Notes under the pieces: model-generated
Told to the model about the DNA's origin: nothing
The model's input: only the letters and a program-made list of their open reading frames with translations
Databases searched by the model: none
Part shown: in pieces, positions 23,701 through 31,868 of the stretch
Layout of the letters: each line of letters starts with the position of its first letter
Position numbering within the stretch: the first letter of the stretch is position 1
Made by a program: the position numbers and the translations under genes
NCBI RefSeq assembly: GCF_004362805.1
Contig: NZ_SNYF01000005.1
Coordinates: forward strand, 1,697,103-1,761,102
Length of the DNA: 64,000 nucleotides
Direction of reading: 5' to 3'
Source: Algoriphagus boseongensis
Lineage (GTDB): Bacteria > Bacteroidota > Bacteroidia > Cytophagales > Cyclobacteriaceae

Positions 23701-25098
23701 TCCCAACTCCCTATCCAACTCCTCCAGAGATTTTCCTTTGGTTTCAGGAAGAAGCTTCCAAAGAACGAAGAACCCAAACCCGCAAATCAGTCCATAAAGC
23801 CAGAAGTTATTGGCCCAGCCCAGGTTTTCTTTGATCACCGGGAAAAAATAAGTCAGCGTAAAATTCCCCACCCAATGAGCTAAAGCTCCAATTGAAATAG
23901 CCGCTCCACGAACACGCGTTGGGAAGATTTCTGACAGCAAGACCCAAAGCAAAGGTGCCAGAGAAATGGAATAAAACATCACATTGGCCAAAACCAAAAC
24001 CACCACTATTCCTCCACCCAAGTCTGCATAAAAAGAATAGCCAATTCCTGCATAGAGCAAGGTCATCGCCGCCAGACAAATCATCAAAATGGTCTTCCTT
24101 CCATATTTATCTACAGTCGCCAAGGTCACAAAAACTGAAGCCACCATCACCCCACCAATGACCACAATATTGAGCATCATCTGCTTTAGGTTATAGCCGG
24201 CAGCCTGAAAGATATCGGCAGCATAATAGATCACCACATTGATCCCGCTCCATTGCTGAAGAAAGGCCAAAAAGATCCCCAAAGCCAAAAGCTTCAGGAT
24301 TTTCGGATGAAATAGCGCCTTTAAGTTTACTTGGGATTCATCACCTTTTTTCAAAGTAGACTGAGTTTCTTTCAGAGAAAAAGTGGCATAGCTCTCTCCT
24401 CCAATTTTTGTCAAGACCATTCTGGCTTTCTCTAGTTGCCCGTTTTTGATTAGCCATCGGGTACTTTCTGGCACAAAAAACATCAGTACAAAAAATAAAG
24501 CAGCAGGTAAAAGTTCAGCACCAAACATCCATCTCCAACCTACCTGCCCGTTCCAGCTTTGAGCAATCTGGGCGAAAGTAGCCTCGTCTCCTATTTCGGT
24601 ATCCAGCAGAGAGATTTGCCAATTTGCCAGTTGGGCAAGGAGAACTCCGAACATGATCAAGAGCTGGTTGATGGTCACCATGCGTCCTCTTTTTTCGGCA
24701 GGGGACATTTCAGAAATGTAAAGTGGAGATAGGTTGAGCGCCACGCCCATGGCTATTCCACCCAGGATTCTATAGAAATTAAAGCTCCAAAAACTCTCCG
24801 CCAGTGCGGTACCAATAGCCGATACCGAAAAGAGAAAACCCGCTGCAATCAACAGCCGCTTTCTTCCCAAGGCATCGCTTAAAAAAATACATAGCCCAGC
24901 CCCTATCATACATCCGACCAAGGCAGAACTAGTCCCCCAACCTTGATCTGCTGCACTGGTAATTCCAAAGTAAGGTTCGTAAAAAGGCTTGGCCCCACCG
25001 ATCACGACCCAATCATAGCCAAATAAAAAGCCTCCCAGAGCAGCGGTAAGAGAGATCAGCCAGAGATAGGTTTGGTTATAGGAGTAGGAAGTGGACAT
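23698..25098 (-). CDS. Sugar porter (major facilitator superfamily)
   Basis: The 466-residue protein has twelve predicted membrane segments and the signatures of the sugar porter family: GGFLFGYDWVVIGGA in helix 1, LGRKRLL after helix 2, PESTRWLIKNG at the end of the first half, DKYGRKTILM in the second half, and the C-terminal PETKGKSLEELDREL. It is probably a proton-linked symporter for a hexose or pentose, similar to XylE; the sugar is not predictable. The ATG at 25098 is preferred over a TTG five codons upstream. Its stop codon merges with a heptamer repeat array. Confidence 0.92.
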   Translation of the reverse strand: MSTSYSYNQTYLWLISLTAALGGFLFGYDWVVIGGAKPFYEPYFGITSAADQGWGTSSALVGCMIGAGLCIFLSDALGRKRLLIAAGFLFSVSAIGTALAESFWSFNFYRILGGIAMGVALNLSPLYISEMSPAEKRGRMVTINQLLIMFGVLLAQLANWQISLLDTEIGDEATFAQIAQSWNGQVGWRWMFGAELLPAALFFVLMFFVPESTRWLIKNGQLEKARMVLTKIGGESYATFSLKETQSTLKKGDESQVNLKALFHPKILKLLALGIFLAFLQQWSGINVVIYYAADIFQAAGYNLKQMMLNIVVIGGVMVASVFVTLATVDKYGRKTILMICLAAMTLLYAGIGYSFYADLGGGIVVVLVLANVMFYSISLAPLLWVLLSEIFPTRVRGAAISIGALAHWVGNFTLTYFFPVIKENLGWANNFWLYGLICGFGFFVLWKLLPETKGKSLEELDRELG

Positions 25099-25503
25099 AG
25101 GTCTTGGGTTCAATGGTGAAGCAAAAAATACCGGAAATTTTTAGACCAGCAATCCTGCTTGTTCGGAAAAATGGCCTGGGCATTTTTCCTGAGGCAATTT
25201 AAATTTCAAAATCGCCAAAAGATTAATCTAAAGACTTTGTTTTTTCAGTTTGATCCTCCTGAAATCGCTCTGCTTGTCGGTGTTAATTTCAATCAATGAC
25301 TTCCAATTGGAATTAAAGCCCTTAGCAGGGGTCAAACCTTTTTAAATTCCCGGACCGGTCATCGGTCGACCTACTTCCCGACCTCCCTACTTCCTTACTT
25401 CCCAACTACCATCCTTCTTCTCGCTTCCGCATGACAAAACATGTCTATTTGCCAAAATCAGACAAATGTTAACACCTACAAATGTTATTATACCATTAAA
25501 AAA
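25099..25503. other. Intergenic region with one pyrimidine-rich repeat array
   Basis: There is no gene in this stretch between the sugar porter and the sulfatase. Around 25360-25420 the plus strand is a run of CTACTTCC/CGACCTCC/CTTACTTCC units. On the minus strand it reads as GGAAGTA/GGGAGGT units, the same kind as in the 23.1-23.7 kb gap. The rest is AT-rich with no recognisable signal. Confidence 0.6.
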
Positions 25504-25533
25504 TTGGACTGGGTCTCAATTTTTCCAACTTTG
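25504..25533 (+). promoter_or_regulatory. Candidate promoter of the sulfatase gene
   Basis: TTGG at 25504-25507 and CAACTTTG at 25526-25533 are 18 bases apart, one mismatch from the Bacteroidota TAnnTTTG box. The start codon is 44 bases further. Only a pattern match. Confidence 0.33.
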
Positions 25534-25577
25534 TTTTCTAAATTTTAGAATCGAAAAAAATTTTTAATTCAAAAAAA

Positions 25578-27146
25578 ATGAAAAGAAAACTTCTTTTACT
25601 CTCCCTTCTCTCGCTGGGCATCAGCGTTTTTGGATATGCCCAACAAAAGAAGCCGAACATCCTCGTCATCTGGGGAGATGACATCGGCACTTGGAACATC
25701 AGCCACAATAACCGGGGCATGATGGGTTACATGACCCCTAACATTGACAGAATTGCCAAAGAGGGTGTTTCTTTTACTGATTACTATGGCCAACAGAGTT
25801 GTACTGCTGGTCGTGCTGCCTTCCTTGGCGGAAATGTTCCTGTGAGAACTGGTATGACTAAAGTGGGTCTTCCAGGTGCTGCAGAAGGGTGGCAAAAGAC
25901 AGATATCACCATTGCTGGTGTAATGAAAAGTTTGGGCTATAACACTGGACAATTTGGTAAAAACCACCAAGGGGATCGGGATGAGCACTTGCCTACCATG
26001 CATGGATTTGATGAGTTTTTCGGAAATCTCTACCACTTAAATGCCGAGGAAGAGCCTGAGCAAGCTGATTATCCAACCGGATTGATTTTGAAAGACGGAA
26101 CCAAATTCGAAGATCGCTTTGGTCCTAGAGGAGTAATCCACAGCTGGGCTGATGGAAAAGGTGGACAAAAAATCGAAGATACCGGTGCTTTGACCAAAAA
26201 GCGTATGGAAACCATCGATGACGAAAGTATGGCAGCCGCTAAGGAATTTATCAAAAAGCAAGTTGCGGATGGAAAGCCATTTTTTACATGGTGGAATGCA
26301 ACCAGAATGCACTTCAGAACTCACGTAAAAGAGGAGCATAGAGGTATTTCTGGACAGGACGAATACAGTGATGGCATGGTAGAGCATGACATGCATGTGG
26401 GTGAGCTTTTAGCTCTTTTGGATGAATTGGGAATTGCTGACAATACCATCGTATTCTATTCTACTGACAACGGTCCTCACTACAACACTTGGCCTGATGC
26501 CGGAACTACTCCTTTCCATGGAGAGAAAAACTCCAGCTGGGAAGGTGCTTACAGAGTGCCTGCCTTCGTAAGATGGCCTGGTAAAATCCCTGCAGGAGTA
26601 ACTCTTAATGGTATTGTGGCTCATGAAGACTGGTTGCCAACATTTGCAGCAGCAGGTGGAGATCCTGACATCAAGTCCAAAATCATGAAAGGATACACTG
26701 CTGGAGGCAAAACTTATAAAAATTACATTGATGGGGTAAATCAATTGGATTACCTAACAGGAAAAGTTAAAGAATCACCAAGAGAAGGTTTTGTTTACGT
26801 GACGGATGGTGGAAGTATTTCTGCCATTAGATATAACGATTGGAAGGTAATGTTCCAGGAAAATAGAGCAGACCAACTCCAAATTTGGTTAGAGCCTTTT
26901 GTTGAATTAAGAGCCCCTTACCTATTTAACTTAAGAAGAGATCCATTTGAAAAAGCTTTGAAAGGTTCCAACACCTATTATGACTGGTACATCGATCGTG
27001 CATTTATTATCATGGCAATTCAAGGCTATGCCTTTAATTTCCTTTCGACTTTCAAAGATTATCCACCTAGCCAAACCGCTGGGGATTGGAGTTTGACAAA
27101 GGTTGAACAGCAAATCGAAAACATGGTCAAAGGCCAAAATCAATAA
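25578..27146 (+). CDS. Secreted sulfatase (arylsulfatase, type I)
   Basis: The 522-residue protein has a signal peptide (about residues 1-22, ending GYAQ) and the type I sulfatase fold. Metal ligands are Asp34-Asp35 in VIWGDDIG and the Asp-Asn pair in STDNGPHYN. The active-site motif is Cys75-Thr-Ala-Gly-Arg79, the C-x-A-x-R variant of the usual C-x-P-x-R; Cys75 should be converted to formylglycine. The family pieces GKNHQGD and FHGEKNSSWEGAYRVP are also present. It should cleave sulfate esters in the periplasm or outside. No formylglycine-generating enzyme is encoded in this window. A terminator closes the gene. Confidence 0.92.
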   Translation: MKRKLLLLSLLSLGISVFGYAQQKKPNILVIWGDDIGTWNISHNNRGMMGYMTPNIDRIAKEGVSFTDYYGQQSCTAGRAAFLGGNVPVRTGMTKVGLPGAAEGWQKTDITIAGVMKSLGYNTGQFGKNHQGDRDEHLPTMHGFDEFFGNLYHLNAEEEPEQADYPTGLILKDGTKFEDRFGPRGVIHSWADGKGGQKIEDTGALTKKRMETIDDESMAAAKEFIKKQVADGKPFFTWWNATRMHFRTHVKEEHRGISGQDEYSDGMVEHDMHVGELLALLDELGIADNTIVFYSTDNGPHYNTWPDAGTTPFHGEKNSSWEGAYRVPAFVRWPGKIPAGVTLNGIVAHEDWLPTFAAAGGDPDIKSKIMKGYTAGGKTYKNYIDGVNQLDYLTGKVKESPREGFVYVTDGGSISAIRYNDWKVMFQENRADQLQIWLEPFVELRAPYLFNLRRDPFEKALKGSNTYYDWYIDRAFIIMAIQGYAFNFLSTFKDYPPSQTAGDWSLTKVEQQIENMVKGQNQ

Positions 27147-27160
27147 AATTCACTTAAATT

Positions 27161-27200
27161 AAGAGCTATGTCAATCCTTGGCATAGCTCTTTTCTTTTTT
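27161..27200 (+). terminator. Terminator between the sulfatase and the HAD lipoprotein
   Basis: AAGAGCTATG (27161-27170) pairs perfectly with CATAGCTCTT (27182-27191), followed by a T-rich tract to 27200. An ATG lies inside the left arm (27168), but the next gene's real start is the ATG directly after the T-tract. It could act as an attenuator for that gene. Confidence 0.85.
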
Positions 27201-28220
27201 ATGAAAGCATCATACCAACACTCGTATTTCTTCGCTGCTTTTTTGTTAATCCTCCTAGCTTGCGAACCCCCTTCAAAGGAGCCAGTAACATCCACACCTG
27301 AGGAAAAACCATCCCTTCCCTCCTGGCAGGAAGGAAGCTCAAAAAGTTCTATTTTGGACTTTGTCGCAAAGACAACTGATCCACAAAATCCAGATTTTAT
27401 TCCTGAGGCAGAGCGGATCGCAGTTTTTGACAATGATGGCACGCTTTGGGGAGAGCAGCCCTTCTATTACCAATTGGCTTATGCCATAGATTATGTAAAA
27501 AAAGAAGGACCAAATCATCCGGAATGGGGAAAATCTCCAGTGCTTAAAAGTGCTATGGAAGGCGATCTTAAGGGAATTCTTTCCAAAGGAGAGCATGGTA
27601 TCATTGAGGTAGTAATGGCTTCTCACTCAGGAATGACGGAAGATCAGTTCAAATCCAATGTCAAAGAATGGCTAAATTCCAGCAAGCATCCTGAAACTGG
27701 AAGACCCTACAACCAAATGATTTATCAACCCATGCTTGAACTTCTGGAGTATTTGAGAGCCAATGGATACAAGACTTTTATCGTTTCCGGTGGTGGAATT
27801 GACTTTTTGAGAGTATGGGCTGAAGAAGCCTATGGAATACCTCCTTATCAAGTGATGGGCTCATCGATCAAAGCCAAATACGAGGAAGTAGATGGGGAAA
27901 TGCAAATAGTAAAAATCCCGGAATTAAACTTTATCGATGACAAAGCCGGTAAACCTGTAGGAATCCATCAGCAAATCGGAATGAAACCAGTCATCGCTGT
28001 AGGTAATTCTGATGGGGATTTTGAGATGATCCAATATGCCACCGAAGCAGGAGGTCCTAGATTAGGAATCTATATCCACCACACCGATTCGGTTCGGGAA
28101 TATGCTTATGACAGTCTTTCTTCCATTGGAAATCTGAAAAGAGGGCTTATCGAAGCACCGACCAGAGGATGGGTGGTGGTAGATATGGCAAAAGATTGGT
28201 CCACCATTTATCCCAATTAA
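27201..28220 (+). CDS. HAD-family phosphatase lipoprotein (SerB-like)
   Basis: This 339-residue protein is a haloacid dehalogenase-type phosphatase anchored as a lipoprotein, with the lipobox LLAC (Cys about residue 21) followed by a Pro/Ser/Glu-rich linker. HAD motif I is FDNDGTLWG (nucleophile Asp, then DGT), motif II is the Ser in FIVSGGGIDFL, and motifs III/IV are a Lys in FIDDKAGK and AVGNSDGDFEM. It is close to phosphoserine-phosphatase-like members but would act outside the cytoplasm, so the substrate is open. The start at 27201 is chosen because an in-frame ATG 11 codons upstream lies within a terminator hairpin and because 27201 gives a standard signal peptide. Confidence 0.85.
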   Translation: MKASYQHSYFFAAFLLILLACEPPSKEPVTSTPEEKPSLPSWQEGSSKSSILDFVAKTTDPQNPDFIPEAERIAVFDNDGTLWGEQPFYYQLAYAIDYVKKEGPNHPEWGKSPVLKSAMEGDLKGILSKGEHGIIEVVMASHSGMTEDQFKSNVKEWLNSSKHPETGRPYNQMIYQPMLELLEYLRANGYKTFIVSGGGIDFLRVWAEEAYGIPPYQVMGSSIKAKYEEVDGEMQIVKIPELNFIDDKAGKPVGIHQQIGMKPVIAVGNSDGDFEMIQYATEAGGPRLGIYIHHTDSVREYAYDSLSSIGNLKRGLIEAPTRGWVVVDMAKDWSTIYPN

Positions 28221-28223
28221 GAA

Positions 28224-28772
28224 ATGAAATCTGTTTTCCTAGGCTTTTTAGTAACTTTTTTGGTGGTAAGCTTTGCCTTTGGACAAGAAAAAGAAACAGA
28301 ATCTGAGGAGGAGTTTAGTCCTGCAATACGAGTAGCAATAATCACAGGAAATTCCCATGTACCAAATGCATTCGAAGGAAACAAAAAGGTGTCCATTATT
28401 CCCTATTGGGGATTTGATGTCGATTACTTTGTTCACCCCAGATGGTCATTTGCCCTCCAAGGAGATTTGAAATTGCAAAGTTTCGAGGTGGAACATAAAG
28501 GGGTTCTTTTGGAAAGAAGCTATCCTTTTTCTTTAGCGGCTGTAGCTCATTATCATTTCAAAAGACACTGGTCCGTTTACCTCGGTCCAGGCTGGGAATT
28601 TGAAAAAAACGAAAGTCTTTTCCTCTGGAAATTGGGCACTGAGTATAGCTTTGAAATCACTGAAAAGTTTGAGATTGCACTCAATCTTTCTTACGAAAAC
28701 AAACAGGAAATCTATGATTCTTGGAATTTCGGGATTGCTTTCAACAAAAGAATCTGGAGAAAAAGTAACTAG
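28224..28772 (+). CDS. Putative outer-membrane beta-barrel protein
   Basis: A 182-residue secreted protein with a signal peptide (cleavage near AFGQ, residue 21), an acidic EKETESEEEF stretch and then alternating hydrophobic/polar strands such as WSFALQGDLKLQSFEV and WSVYLGPGWEFE, as in small beta-barrels. No specific family is recognised. It starts 4 bases after the HAD gene, so they are likely co-transcribed. The gene is followed directly by the 3' fragment of another barrel gene. Confidence 0.65.
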   Translation: MKSVFLGFLVTFLVVSFAFGQEKETESEEEFSPAIRVAIITGNSHVPNAFEGNKKVSIIPYWGFDVDYFVHPRWSFALQGDLKLQSFEVEHKGVLLERSYPFSLAAVAHYHFKRHWSVYLGPGWEFEKNESLFLWKLGTEYSFEITEKFEIALNLSYENKQEIYDSWNFGIAFNKRIWRKSN

Positions 28773-28933
28773 ACAAAAAAGTAACCGCTCCATTCAACAT
28801 GATTTTAGGTGCCCAATACCAATTGGATAAAAATTGGATGCTTCGAACTGAAATGGGAGTATTTGGTAGAAGAAGTCAATTTCTTCTGAACTTGAACTAC
28901 AGATTCCCAGGATTTAAATCCTCAAAAAAATAA
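28769..28933 (+). pseudogene. 3' fragment of an outer-membrane beta-barrel gene
   Basis: An open stretch of 54 codons without an N-terminus translates to a sequence with VTAPFNMILGAQYQLDKNW, MLRTEMGVFGRRSQ and ending NLNYRFPGFKSSKK. This is the typical last strands of a Bacteroidota outer-membrane barrel. It is in a different frame from the gene at 28224. The direct repeat AAAAAGTAAC occurs at the end of that gene (28760-28769) and at the start of the fragment (28777-28786), which fits a deletion through short homology. I call it a remnant. Confidence 0.6.
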
Positions 28934-28945
28934 AACCCCATCTCC

Positions 28946-29668
28946 ATGAAAATCAAAATCATCCTTCTCATTCTTGTTTTTGGACTGGGGATGACCTTTC
29001 CCCTAGTGGGAAATAGTCAGGTCCTCATGAGTCTTATTTTTGGTGACAAACTGAATTCAGAGGACAATCTTTTTGGAATCCACCTCAATGAAAGTCTAAA
29101 TACCATTTCAAATTTCGAACCGTCTCAATCCACTTCTTCCTTCAATTTGGGCTTATTTTTTAGCAAGCGAATGAATGATAAATGGATGCTAAACCTGGAG
29201 ATGCTTGCCAAATATCGACGCGGGGCTAATGAAATTCCAGCATATAGCCTCGGAGATGAGAACTTAGATCAGCTCTTTCAAAACACCTCAGTAACTCGGG
29301 AAATAAATTACTTGTCTCTTCCTCTTTCAGCCAGATACTTTCTTGGGGAGCGATTTTTCTTGGAAGCCGGCCCACAAATATCTTTGAGAACTGGTGCTAA
29401 AGATATTTTTGAATCCAGTGAGGATAAGGATATTCTCTCCTACAAAAAAGATATCAGAGATCAGGTAAATCGATGGGATTTTGGCTATTTGACCGGAATA
29501 GGATTTATGATCGGCAAGGATCAGGTGAATACCCTTGGAATTCGCCATCATGAAAGCTGGTCAGATGTGCTCATCGAGGAGCCGGGGAAACAGACGAATA
29601 GTCAATGGGCGCTTTTTGTAAACCTGCCAATTGGAAGGGGTAAAATGAAATCGGCTGAAAAAGAATAA
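28946..29668 (+). CDS. Putative outer-membrane beta-barrel protein (PorT-like layout)
   Basis: The 240-residue protein has an N-terminal signal segment (about residues 1-25) and alternating strands typical of the eight-stranded outer-membrane proteins of Bacteroidota, e.g. WMLNLEMLAKY, YLSLPLSARYFLGERFFLEAGPQISLRTG (in two parts) and WDFGYLTGIGFMIG. The YLSLPL...RYFLG...AGPQ order is the common PorT/OMP_b-brl_2 pattern. Its function is unknown. It lies 12 bases after the barrel fragment. Confidence 0.7.
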   Translation: MKIKIILLILVFGLGMTFPLVGNSQVLMSLIFGDKLNSEDNLFGIHLNESLNTISNFEPSQSTSSFNLGLFFSKRMNDKWMLNLEMLAKYRRGANEIPAYSLGDENLDQLFQNTSVTREINYLSLPLSARYFLGERFFLEAGPQISLRTGAKDIFESSEDKDILSYKKDIRDQVNRWDFGYLTGIGFMIGKDQVNTLGIRHHESWSDVLIEEPGKQTNSQWALFVNLPIGRGKMKSAEKE

Positions 29669-29752
29669 CAAAGCGAAAAATCTAAGTCCTTTTTTTCTTG
29701 TTTGTTCCTTCCAAATAAATCCTAATTTCAAGTCTTAATTTCAAAGTCTCCA

Positions 29753-30925
29753 ATGGAGTTTGTATTAGGATTGAAGGACCTAATTTATTTGGGTTCAATA
29801 TTTATAGGATTTCTCACCAGTGCTGTTCTTATATTTTATGCCCAAAAAAGACAAAAATCCAATATCCTGATTGGATTCTCTTTTTTGGCAATCTCCTATG
29901 GAATAATTCTGGCATTTCTAATCAGTTCTGGATACCATGTCTTTATTCCTCAGTTATATAGGACAGGTAATATTGCAGGCCTTTTGTTTGCTCCGCTCTC
30001 CTACCTTTATATCCGAAATACTGCCAAAAAGCAAAAATTAGCTTGGACAGATTTCATCCACTTCCTTCCTGCAATAATATATACTATTGATTTTTTTCCG
30101 ATCCTTTTCCTGACTTCTGTCGAAGAAAAAGCCCGGCTAATCCAATCTGAAATAGCTGACCCCAGTGTTTTTGTTTATTTCAATCAAAGTCGATTCTTTC
30201 CCCCAAACTTTTATACCCTAGGAAGAACCATCTTGATTGGAGTGTATTGGCTGTTTTCCTTCAGAATACTTCAACAATATTCCAAAAGCCAAAAGGAGTC
30301 AGGTTCCACATTTGGTAAAGAATGGACCCTCTGGATGAAAATTTATATTTCCTGTCATATTTTACTTTTTTTACCATTTTTCATCCTATATCAAATTGCG
30401 GATTCCCAACTTTATTTTGAATTAATTCATTTTACCGGCGCTTTGGTGATTTTAACAAATTCAATTACGATTCTTTTCTTTCCAAAAGTTCTTTATGGGT
30501 TAAGTGATAGTCCGATTGAGTATGGTGGAAATCAAAAAAGCCAAAAAGATGAAAATCCCGAACCAATTCCAGAGGAAAAAGCACAATTCATTCAGCAGCA
30601 ACTGGAATTAGTATTGGATCAAAATCAAAAGTTCCTTGAAAAAGGATATTCAATTAACGATTTGGCAAATGACTCCAGTGTTCCCTCCTATTTACTGACT
30701 CAATACTTAAATAGAAACCTAGACATCTCATTTTCAGATTTGATCAATAAAAAGAGGATTGAAGCCTGCTGTGCTAAAATCAGTTCAGGAGAATTTGGAC
30801 ACTTGACTTTGGAAGCCTTGGCTGAGGATTGCGGATTTAATAACCGAAATTCATTCATTGCCTCCTTTAAAAAATTCAAGGGATGTACTCCTTCACAATT
30901 TTCGAAAGAGCAGCAGGTAAAGTAA
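29753..30925 (+). CDS. Membrane-bound AraC-family regulator
   Basis: A 390-residue protein with about seven N-terminal membrane helices (residues about 5-245), a polar linker, and a C-terminal AraC-type DNA-binding domain (about 280-385). The domain shows FLEKGYSINDLANDSSVPSY for the first helix-turn-helix and LTLEALAEDCGFNNRNSFIA followed by SFKKFKGCTPSQF for the second. This build is common in Bacteroidota and suggests a sensor in the inner membrane that controls transcription directly. Neighbouring outer-membrane protein genes on both sides are plausible targets, but no operator was found. Confidence 0.88.
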   Translation: MEFVLGLKDLIYLGSIFIGFLTSAVLIFYAQKRQKSNILIGFSFLAISYGIILAFLISSGYHVFIPQLYRTGNIAGLLFAPLSYLYIRNTAKKQKLAWTDFIHFLPAIIYTIDFFPILFLTSVEEKARLIQSEIADPSVFVYFNQSRFFPPNFYTLGRTILIGVYWLFSFRILQQYSKSQKESGSTFGKEWTLWMKIYISCHILLFLPFFILYQIADSQLYFELIHFTGALVILTNSITILFFPKVLYGLSDSPIEYGGNQKSQKDENPEPIPEEKAQFIQQQLELVLDQNQKFLEKGYSINDLANDSSVPSYLLTQYLNRNLDISFSDLINKKRIEACCAKISSGEFGHLTLEALAEDCGFNNRNSFIASFKKFKGCTPSQFSKEQQVK

Positions 30926-31065
30926 GTTCTCCCCTTATTTTTTGCTCCAATTCCTCAAATCTTGATGAGTTAGGACTAGGATTTAACCTGATTTTAACTG
31001 TTAAATTGACTACCTTGAGTTAAAATAATTCTACCTTTCTATACGATTCTGTAATCCATTGACCT

Positions 31066-31722
31066 ATGAAAAAGATCTATCTCATCGGCTTATTCTGTTT
31101 AATTTCATTTATCTCCAATTCTCAGGAAGTTCGCCTGAATACCTATGCAGGCTATGTTTTTGATGACCGCGTGGATAGCTATTACTCCTCAACCAGTTAT
31201 TATGAAGGAACTATCAAAGGTGGATTCCAATGGGGAGCCGGCTTGGAATACAAGCTTCCAAATGGTAAGGGAATAGAACTTCAATATCTACGTCAGGATA
31301 CTCAAGCTCCGATGGTCTACCAAGATGGTGGAATCTTGGGAGGGCAAATCCAAAGAACCACTTTTGATTTGGCTAATAACTATATCTTGGTTAACGGAAA
31401 CAATTACTTCCAGGTAAACGATAAAGTTGAACCTTATTTTGGTGCTGGTATAGGAATGATTATTTCCAGTGTAGAAAATCCAGATAGTGGGAATTCTCAA
31501 AACTTCACCAAGTTTGCTTGGGGAATCAGAGGAGGCTCTAATTTTTGGTTGGCAGAAAATGTTGGGATTAAAATCCAGGCTTCCTTAATGTCCGCTGTGC
31601 AAGGTGCTGGAGGCGGATTCTATTTTGGTACTGGAGGAATTGGTACAGGCGTTTCCACCTATTCTTCAATTTATCAGTTTGGCTTCCAAGGTGGATTGGT
31701 ATTTAAATTCCCTCAAAACTGA
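31066..31722 (+). CDS. Outer-membrane beta-barrel protein
   Basis: The 218-residue secreted protein (signal peptide to about residue 19) has paired amphipathic strands: FQWGAGLEYKLPNGKGIELQ, VEPYFGAGIGMII, FAWGIRGGSNFWLAENVGI and a final FGFQGGLVFKF ending near the C-terminus with an aromatic residue. This fits a small OmpA-like or opacity-type porin fold. There is no OmpA peptidoglycan-binding domain. Its specific role is unknown. Confidence 0.75.
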   Translation: MKKIYLIGLFCLISFISNSQEVRLNTYAGYVFDDRVDSYYSSTSYYEGTIKGGFQWGAGLEYKLPNGKGIELQYLRQDTQAPMVYQDGGILGGQIQRTTFDLANNYILVNGNNYFQVNDKVEPYFGAGIGMIISSVENPDSGNSQNFTKFAWGIRGGSNFWLAENVGIKIQASLMSAVQGAGGGFYFGTGGIGTGVSTYSSIYQFGFQGGLVFKFPQN

Positions 31723-31868
31723 GATTAATTCGAAGCTGGGACTAAATCATAAAATTGAGGGATTTGGTACTAATCTAATTCTTAGCAATAGTAGAAATTG
31801 AGATTATCCTTTGGCTAGGTGATTTTATCTTTCGTCCTTACCAAATATAATCCTGTCAAAATCCACCT

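Noticed and set aside
23538..23777. 79-residue minus-strand frame
   Set aside because: It is translated from the heptamer repeat array and the 3' end of the sugar porter gene in another frame; the QYAVGSGQFAVG pattern comes from the DNA repeat.
28224..28933. Frameshifted single gene joining 28224-28772 with the downstream barrel fragment
   Set aside because: The first protein already ends like a complete barrel, and the fragment repeats a terminal-strand region, so two genes and a deletion explain it better.
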